Below are positions 1 to 4,412 of a stretch of DNA of 9,495 bases, one piece after another (position 1 is the first letter of the stretch; each line of letters begins with the position of its first letter). The stretch comes from Bacteroidota bacterium (GTDB lineage Bacteria; Bacteroidota; Bacteroidia; Flavobacteriales; Schleiferiaceae): the NCBI GenBank assembly GCA_005786915.1, contig SYCM01000038.1, positions 1-9,495 of the forward strand, given 5' to 3'. The notes under the pieces were generated by a model. The model was not told the origin of the DNA, did no database searches, and saw only the letters and a program-made list of their open reading frames with translations. Made by a program: the position numbers and the translations under genes.

Positions 1-76
1 AATCACCGTGTTTAGGGCGGCAAATATAGGAACTGCCGGTGGTTCAGCAAGCAGATTTACGCCGAACTTTACGCCA

Positions 77-1132
77 ATGAACCTAATCCACGTCGTGCGC
101 ATGTGGCCCGATTCGGGCGACCCCCAGCTGGGCAGCTTTGTGCGGAGCCACGTCGCCGCCTTGCGCGACGCCGGGGCGCGGCAGCGCGTGGTGGTTTGGT
201 CGGGAAGGACCCACGCGCCCCTCCCGCTTGACGGAGTAGAAATCATCGCCGGTCCCTCGGTTGCGCCCGGCCCAGCAGGATGGAACGCCAAGGCGCGCAG
301 CGTCCTTTCGCTCGGCCGGCCCGACGTGCTGCACGTGCACGGTTCCGGTGGCGACACCGCCTACCTCTTCGTGCGGAGCATCATGCAGTGGGGTCAGCGC
401 ACCCCGCGCGCGGTCTCGGAACACCAGTACTATGGCGACGGGCCCCTTCCGGGCGGAAACCTTTGGACGCACCGCCTCGCCAACCTTCGCACCGCCGTGT
501 CGCCCTTTTTGGCCGAGCGGTTTGCGTCCGTCGGCCGAGTGGACGTGGTGCCGAACTGCTGGGATGCTCCCCTCGCCCACCAACGGCGCCAAGCCCACGG
601 CGGCGGACGCCGCGTGCTCCACGTCGGCGATTGGATCGACGCTACCAAAGGCATTAGCCCGCTCCTCGAAGCGTGGCAAACCCATTCTGCGCGCCACCCC
701 TCGGACCACCTCACCCTTGTGGGCGACGGAGCGGACCGCCCGCTGCTCGAGCCAGTGGTCCGCGCCACCCCCAACTGCAGCTGGCTCGGACGCATGGCCC
801 CAGGCGACCTCGAGACTGAAATGGGTCGCCACGACGTGCTTGTGGTGAATTCCCCGCGCGAAACGTTTTCGATGGTGGTGGGGCAAGCGCGCGAACGCGG
901 CCTGCACGTGCTCAGCACTCGCTGCGGCGGACCCGAATCCGTATACGGCAGCCTCAACGGCATCTCCTACCGCCACGGAGCCTACAACGACGTGGCGGAC
1001 CTTGCCCAGGCGCTCCACAACCTACCCCTGCCGTCGGAACCCATAGAGCCGGCGGAACTCCGCGCCTTTAGGCCCGAATCCGTTTCTGCCTTGTTTGCCG
1101 AGCGGTACCGAAGCGTCGGCGTCCGAATCTAA
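77..1132 (+). CDS. Glycosyltransferase, GT4-like (GT-B fold), 351 aa
   Basis: Probable retaining glycosyltransferase of the GT4 type, moving a sugar from a nucleotide-sugar donor to an unknown acceptor such as a surface polysaccharide or lipid. Numbering is from the ATG at 77. The N-terminal half starts with a beta strand (NLIHVVRMWP) and a loop with GSF, as in GT4 acceptor domains, followed by HVHG near 86-89. The C-terminal donor domain has the D-x-x-KG motif with Lys191, LVGDG near 215, and an E-T-F...CGGPES block near 262-287. In the usual E-x7-E donor motif the first Glu is present (262) but the second is Gln (270). The reading frame stays open to the left window edge with a GTG at 8, so a longer form is possible; ATG 77 fits the family N-terminus better. 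It converges on bshB1. The family is fairly secure; the substrate is unknown. Confidence 0.82.
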   Translation: MNLIHVVRMWPDSGDPQLGSFVRSHVAALRDAGARQRVVVWSGRTHAPLPLDGVEIIAGPSVAPGPAGWNAKARSVLSLGRPDVLHVHGSGGDTAYLFVRSIMQWGQRTPRAVSEHQYYGDGPLPGGNLWTHRLANLRTAVSPFLAERFASVGRVDVVPNCWDAPLAHQRRQAHGGGRRVLHVGDWIDATKGISPLLEAWQTHSARHPSDHLTLVGDGADRPLLEPVVRATPNCSWLGRMAPGDLETEMGRHDVLVVNSPRETFSMVVGQARERGLHVLSTRCGGPESVYGSLNGISYRHGAYNDVADLAQALHNLPLPSEPIEPAELRAFRPESVSALFAERYRSVGVRI

Positions 1133-1133
1133 A

Positions 1134-1168
1134 GCGAGCTGCTAGTTGCTAGCTGCTAGTTGCCCGTT
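1134..1168. repeat. Degenerate 7-base tandem repeat between convergent genes
   Basis: Five heptads in a row: GCGAGCT, GCTAGTT, GCTAGCT, GCTAGTT, GCCCGTT. The middle three differ by one base and the outer two are more diverged. The central part (1137-1157) can also fold into a hairpin with loop TTG: a 5-bp stem GCTAG/CTAGC extended by 3 bp beyond a T-T mismatch. It fills almost the whole gap between the stop codons of the glycosyltransferase and bshB1. A transcription-stop role is possible but there is no T-run on either side. Short GCTAGTT-like arrays are, from memory, common in Bacteroidota intergenic DNA. Confidence 0.6.
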
Positions 1169-1174
1169 AGCCCT

Positions 1175-1894
1175 TTACCGCAACGCAAACAGCGAGTCCA
1201 CTCCGATTCGGCGGGCCGCCAAAAAACCTTCTGCGTGCTCCACGCCCATCACTCGGCCCCATTCGGCAGTGCGGGCGGTCAGGGAATCCCAAAACCACTT
1301 CGACGAAATCACGGTCTCGGGTCCGTCGGTGTTGGCTTGGTAAAACTGCGAGGCGTGGGCGGCCAACGACGCCATTTTGGCCTCGACGTAGCCTGAAATG
1401 TCGACGGTAAAATCCGCCTGAAGATCATAAAACTGAATGTAGTGGTAGACGTGCTCGGGGCGGAACGGCGCCTGCGGCTGGCCGTCGTCGCCCAACGACT
1501 CCCACTTGTGCAGGCCGGCCCTGAAGCAGGCCTCGACCACCATGGCGGAGGCCACTCCGTGGTCGGGGTGCCGGTCCTTGGGCGCGTTGCACAGCACCAC
1601 GCGCGGCCGGTGGGTGCGCACGAGCTCAATGACGCGCTGCTGGCTTTCGAAATCGTTCACGAGTCGACCGTCGGGAAGGTCGAGGTTCACGCGGAACGTC
1701 GCCCCCAGAATCTGGGCGGCCTTCACCGCTTCGGCGTCGCGCTCGAGCACGGTTCCGCGGCTGCCCATCTCGCCGCGCGTCAAATCGACCAAGCCCACCG
1801 TATGGCCGAGGGCCACGTGCTTGGCGAGGGTTCCGCCGCAGCCCAACTCAATGTCGTCGGGGTGGGCGCCAAAAGCGAGAATATCTACCTGCAT
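1175..1894 (-). CDS. bshB1: Bacillithiol biosynthesis deacetylase BshB1, 239 aa
   Basis: Zinc-dependent LmbE/PIG-L-family N-deacetylase. In bacillithiol synthesis it removes the acetyl group from N-acetylglucosaminyl-malate to give glucosaminyl-malate, the second step, in the cytoplasm. The signature AHPDD-x-E lies at residues 10-16, supplying metal ligands His11 and Asp14 and the general base Asp13. The third ligand is His112 in H-P-D-H (109-112). The region T39-R-G-E-M-G-S-R and the C-terminal A-E-G-F...LF-A-L are typical of the BshB1 subgroup, and length matches. The start ATG (1892-1894) lies 6 bases after the stop of the upstream gpx gene, so the two should share a transcript. bshA and bshC are not in the window. 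PIG-L members acting on other GlcNAc conjugates are the alternative, but the full-length resemblance favours BshB1. Confidence 0.92.
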   Translation of the reverse strand: MQVDILAFGAHPDDIELGCGGTLAKHVALGHTVGLVDLTRGEMGSRGTVLERDAEAVKAAQILGATFRVNLDLPDGRLVNDFESQQRVIELVRTHRPRVVLCNAPKDRHPDHGVASAMVVEACFRAGLHKWESLGDDGQPQAPFRPEHVYHYIQFYDLQADFTVDISGYVEAKMASLAAHASQFYQANTDGPETVISSKWFWDSLTARTAEWGRVMGVEHAEGFLAARRIGVDSLFALR

Positions 1895-1900
1895 GCTCGG

Positions 1901-2464
1901 TTACTTTCCGAGCGCGAAGTTCCGAATTTCTGAATTAGTGGGCGACACCGTCGACAGGTGGCTGCTCACCCACTGACCTTTTTCGTTCACGAGGAACTTG
2001 TGAAAATTCCAGCGCACGGTGGCGTCCTTCGCGCCGTTCTTGGTCTTGCTGGTCAGCCATTGGTAGACGGGGTGCGGGTTGTCGCCCTTGATCGCGACTT
2101 TCTCCATCATCAAAAAGGTGACGCCGTAGTTCTTTTGGCAAAAGGCGCCAATTTCGGTTGCGGACCCTTTTTCTTGGCCCCCAAAGTCGTTGCACGGAAA
2201 GCCGAGGATGACAAAGTTTCCGCCCTTGGCCTCCTCCCACAAAGCCTGAAGCTCCTTGTACTGGGGCGTGAATCCGCATTCCGAAGCCGTGTTGACGATC
2301 AGCACCCGCTTGCCCTTGAGCTGCGCAAAGTCGTAGCGTTCGCCGTCCAGCGTGCGCGCTTGGAGGCTGTAAAAATCAATCGGGGCGTCGACGGGTTGCG
2401 CCATCGAGCGGCTGCAGCCAAGCAGGGTAGTAAGTAGGGACATGGCCAGTAGGTTCTTCATCAT
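1901..2464 (-). CDS. Glutathione-peroxidase-family thiol peroxidase, predicted lipoprotein, 187 aa
   Basis: Reduces hydrogen peroxide or organic hydroperoxides with electrons from a thiol donor. The first 17 residues form a lipoprotein signal: M-M-K-N, a hydrophobic stretch, then lipobox L-L-G-C with Cys17 as the lipidation site, so the enzyme should be anchored in an envelope membrane. The peroxidatic Cys63 is in A-S-E-C-G-F-T, the catalytic Gln97 in F-G-G-Q-E, and Trp152-Asn153 in W-N-F-H-K-F. Cys109 in F-C-Q-K-N-Y-G matches the resolving Cys of two-Cys GPx enzymes such as yeast Gpx3, which use thioredoxin rather than glutathione. Two deviations: the usual F-P-C-N-Q-F reads F-P-C-N-D-F (Asp93), and the Pro of G-V-T-F-P is Leu118. 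Two adjacent ATG codons (2462 and 2459) could each start it. First gene of a gpx-bshB1 unit, divergent from ccmB. Confidence 0.9.
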   Translation of the reverse strand: MMKNLLAMSLLTTLLGCSRSMAQPVDAPIDFYSLQARTLDGERYDFAQLKGKRVLIVNTASECGFTPQYKELQALWEEAKGGNFVILGFPCNDFGGQEKGSATEIGAFCQKNYGVTFLMMEKVAIKGDNPHPVYQWLTSKTKNGAKDATVRWNFHKFLVNEKGQWVSSHLSTVSPTNSEIRNFALGK

Positions 2465-2510
2465 GATAGGTGTATAACCGCAAAACGAAGTTAGGGTTCA
2501 CTGCGCGGAC

Positions 2511-2518
2511 TACCTTTG
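2511..2518 (+). promoter_or_regulatory. Bacteroidota-type -7 promoter element TACCTTTG for the ccm operon
   Basis: TACCTTTG is an exact match to the TAnnTTTG -7 consensus of the Bacteroidota primary sigma factor. Its last base is only 4 bases before the ccmB ATG at 2523, so transcription would begin at or within a few bases of the start codon and the mRNA would be leaderless or nearly so. A -33 TTG element is not clear: the closest is TTAG at 2491-2494. No Shine-Dalgarno sequence is present. No equally good element was found for the divergent gpx gene. Confidence 0.55.
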
Positions 2519-2522
2519 GCGC

Positions 2523-3185
2523 ATGAAGCGTTGGTGGATGCTTGGGCAATGGGCGGTGAACGCCGACGTGCGCCGCGGCGCGGACTACCTGCAGTTCCTG
2601 CTTTTTACCGCGGTCGCGACCTACCTCGTCTACCAAATGGTACCGGCTCCCAGCCCCAGCGTGTGGCTCGCGCTCCTTTGGGTGGTGGTGCTGTTCAGCG
2701 CGATGCAGGCCGCGTTTCGCGCCTTCCACGAGCCCGACGCGCTGTGGTCCTACCTCAATCAGTTGGTGCGCCCTGAAGAACTTTTTTGGGTAAAAAGCGC
2801 CCAGATCGCCGTGCACACCGTCGTGACGGCGGGGGCGGCCCTGCTGCTTTTTGGGTTGTTTTTTGGATTGCCCGAATCGGCCCAGTCGCTCGAAGCAGCG
2901 GCCAAAGTCACCACCGCCTTGCTGCTGGGTGCGCTGGCCCTGGCGGCGACCATGAGCTTTACTTCGGCCCTCGCGAGCCGAGCGGGCGCCAACCCGACGC
3001 TGATGGCGACCTTGAGCCTTCCGCTGCTCATGCCCACCGTACTCGTGGTGCGCCGGGCAAGTTCGCTGGCAGCGGCCAACCAAGAGTGGTCGGAACTGGC
3101 GATGCCCTTATTTGGCGAACTGGTCGTGTGGGCGCTTCCGCTCGCCTTAGGTAGCGTGCTTATGCCCTACCTTTGGAAGCAGTGA
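2523..3185 (+). CDS. ccmB: CcmB, heme-export ABC transporter membrane subunit, 220 aa
   Basis: Integral membrane subunit of the CcmAB(C) complex of cytochrome c maturation System I. With the ATPase CcmA it drives release of heme-loaded CcmE from CcmC. The length (about 220) matches the family. Hydrophobic segments lie near residues 23-40, 46-64, 96-116, 128-150, 158-178 and 196-216, giving the six-span CcmB layout. The segment around 163-173 (L-S-L-P-L-L-M-P-T-V-L) resembles the conserved 'LPLLIPVLI' block of CcmB. The N-terminus (MKRWWMLGQWAVNADVR) is typical of Bacteroidota CcmB, with the soluble start before TM1. The start ATG sits just behind the TACCTTTG element. The stop TGA at 3183-3185 overlaps the GTG start of ccmC. 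No ccmA lies in the window, so the ATPase must be encoded elsewhere. Confidence 0.9.
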   Translation: MKRWWMLGQWAVNADVRRGADYLQFLLFTAVATYLVYQMVPAPSPSVWLALLWVVVLFSAMQAAFRAFHEPDALWSYLNQLVRPEELFWVKSAQIAVHTVVTAGAALLLFGLFFGLPESAQSLEAAAKVTTALLLGALALAATMSFTSALASRAGANPTLMATLSLPLLMPTVLVVRRASSLAAANQEWSELAMPLFGELVVWALPLALGSVLMPYLWKQ

Positions 3186-3847
3186 AAAACGGCTTTTCTA
3201 TCGCTTGGAAAACCGCGGCCGCAGCGCTGGTTAGTTACAGCCTGGTCGCGGGTTTTATGGCCCCGGTTCCGCGGCTTTTTATCCTTAACGAAACCATTCG
3301 CAACCTCTACTTTCACGTGCCCATGTGGTTCACGATGATCGCACTGATGGGGGTGTCGCTGGGGCACAGCATCGCGGGACTTCGCAAGCCCGGAACGGCC
3401 GCCCTGGAGTCTGACCGCAAGGCCCGCCTCGCCGCAGAAGTGGCCCTGGTTTTTGCCGCACTCGGACTCGTCACCGGCATGATTTGGGCCCGGTTCACGT
3501 GGGGCGCCTACTGGACCAACGACCCCAAACTCAACGGAACTGCGGTGGCCGTCCTGATCTACCTCGCCTATTTTGTGCTGCGCAGCAGCGTGGAAGATCC
3601 CGAAAAACGGGCCCGCCTGGCCGGAACCTACAACCTATTTGCGTTCGTCCTGATGCTCGTGTTCATTGGCATTTTGCCCCGCATGACGGACTCCCTTCAC
3701 CCGGGCAATGGGGGCAACCCGGCCTTTGGTTCCTACGACCTCGACAACGGCATGCGCGCGGTGTTTTACCCCGCCGTGCTCGGATGGATCGGAATCGGTT
3801 TGTGGATGCTTGAACTCCGCGACCGTTTGGCGCGTTTAACTCAATGA
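3182..3847 (+). CDS. ccmC: CcmC, heme-handling membrane protein, 221 aa
   Basis: Loads heme onto the chaperone CcmE on the periplasmic face of the inner membrane. Belongs to the CcmC/CcsA family with a tryptophan-rich heme-handling motif, here W-G-A-Y-W-T-N-D at 107-114. Two conserved histidines that ligate heme are visible: His45 (N-L-Y-F-H-V-P) and His173 (S-L-H-P-G). Six hydrophobic spans fit, near 10-28, 45-66, 84-103, 117-134, 149-167 and 195-213. I chose the GTG at 3182 because GTGA overlaps the ccmB stop by 4 bases and gives an N-terminus (MKNGF) like other Bacteroidota CcmC. A TTG at 3173 would add three residues. In databases this subgroup is often labelled CcsA; position in a ccmB-ccmE-ccmF operon supports CcmC. 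Confidence 0.92.
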   Translation: MKNGFSIAWKTAAAALVSYSLVAGFMAPVPRLFILNETIRNLYFHVPMWFTMIALMGVSLGHSIAGLRKPGTAALESDRKARLAAEVALVFAALGLVTGMIWARFTWGAYWTNDPKLNGTAVAVLIYLAYFVLRSSVEDPEKRARLAGTYNLFAFVLMLVFIGILPRMTDSLHPGNGGNPAFGSYDLDNGMRAVFYPAVLGWIGIGLWMLELRDRLARLTQ

Positions 3848-3848
3848 G

Positions 3849-4025
3849 ATGCATATGATTCGTTTTTTACAGCAAGCTCCCCCCGTAGAAATGGCCGACG
3901 CCCTGCGCGCCAACGGTAAAATCGGGGTAGTCGTCGCGGTAGTGGCCGTCATTTTTGCTGGCCTTGTCGCCTACCTCACGTGGCTCGACCTTCGGCTGCG
4001 CAAAGCCGAGAAATCCGCGCGGTAA
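3849..4025 (+). CDS. ccmD: CcmD-like small membrane protein, 58 aa (56 from second ATG)
   Basis: Small gene, easily missed by length filters. Two in-frame ATG codons (3849 and 3855, ATGCATATG) could start it. The protein has a polar N-terminus with A-D-A-L-R-A-N-G-K, one membrane span of about 19 residues (25-43, rich in Val, Ala and Ile), and a short charged tail (L-R-L-R-K-A-E-K). That is the CcmD plan: one span, charged cytoplasmic end. The phrase G-K-I-x-V-V-V-A-V before the span resembles Bacteroidota CcmD. In System I, CcmD joins CcmABC and is needed to release holo-CcmE. It starts one base after the ccmC stop (3845-3847), and its TAA (4023-4025) directly abuts the ccmE ATG. The call rests on position and topology more than on strong sequence motifs. 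Confidence 0.8.
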   Translation: MHMIRFLQQAPPVEMADALRANGKIGVVVAVVAVIFAGLVAYLTWLDLRLRKAEKSAR

Positions 4026-4412
4026 ATGAAGCGAGGACACCTCATCGCCCTCGTCGTCATCGCGCTGCTCGTGGGCGCCCTTATGGTGACGATTCAAGAC
4101 GCCAGCACCTACGCCACCTTTGAGCTCGCCCAGCGAAAGGCGCCCGAGCAGGTAACGGTCGTCGGACAGCTCGACCTGGAGCAGCCGATCACGTTCAATG
4201 CCCAAACTTCGATGCTGCGCTTTACCGCGGTCGACAAGGACGGAGCGCGCTGCGTGGTGTACTTCAATCAGCCCAAACCGACTGATTTTGAGCGCGCTGA
4301 AGAAGTCACATTGACCGGAATGAGCTCAGGCGACACCGCCTTTTTTGCCCAAGATATTTTAATGAAGTGCCCGTCGAAGTACGCCGACGAAGCCAAGCTG
4401 AGCGCGCCCTAA
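4026..4412 (+). CDS. ccmE: CcmE heme chaperone, Cys-type (CxxxY) variant, 128 aa
   Basis: Periplasmic heme chaperone of cytochrome c maturation. It takes heme from CcmC, holds it covalently, and hands it to CcmF. Residues 5-23 form the single N-terminal membrane anchor. The rest is a small beta-barrel (OB-like) domain with V-V-G-Q-L-D near 45-50 and V-T-L-T-G-M near 94-99. Classical CcmE binds heme by His in a His-x-x-x-Tyr motif near the C-terminus; here the equivalent is Cys115-Pro-Ser-Lys-Tyr119 in L-M-K-C-P-S-K-Y. A CxxxY motif is known from the variant System I* of archaea and some bacteria such as Desulfovibrio, where Cys carries the heme. The tail after the motif is short (9 residues). 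Stop TAA overlaps the ccmF ATG by one base (TAATG). Identity is well supported; heme binding by Cys115 is inferred from the motif. Confidence 0.9.
   Translation: MKRGHLIALVVIALLVGALMVTIQDASTYATFELAQRKAPEQVTVVGQLDLEQPITFNAQTSMLRFTAVDKDGARCVVYFNQPKPTDFERAEEVTLTGMSSGDTAFFAQDILMKCPSKYADEAKLSAP

Noticed and set aside
30..45. Imperfect dyad GAACTGCC/GGTGGTTC near the left edge
   Set aside because: Two of eight pairs mismatch, there is no loop or T-run for a terminator, and the frame through it is open, so it may be coding.
56..75. Direct repeat TTTACGCC (56-63 and 68-75) just before the glycosyltransferase ATG
   Set aside because: Two 8-base copies 12 bases apart could be an operator or a degenerate promoter, but it is too short to tell from chance and no TAnnTTTG match is present.
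83..1018. A 311-codon open frame on the minus strand opposite the glycosyltransferase
   Set aside because: The translation is rich in His, Gly, Ala and Val with no recognisable domain, while the plus strand encodes a clear glycosyltransferase. It is a shadow frame.
2465..2510. A promoter for gpx on the minus strand in the divergent gap
   Set aside because: TATACACC lies about 10 bases before the gpx start but does not match TAnnTTTG, and no other element stands out. A promoter must exist but I cannot place it.
2376..3083. A 235-codon minus-strand frame spanning ccmB and the divergent promoter region
   Set aside because: The translation is very basic and Gln/Gly-rich, opposite a clear CcmB, and overlaps the gpx 5' end; no motif supports it.
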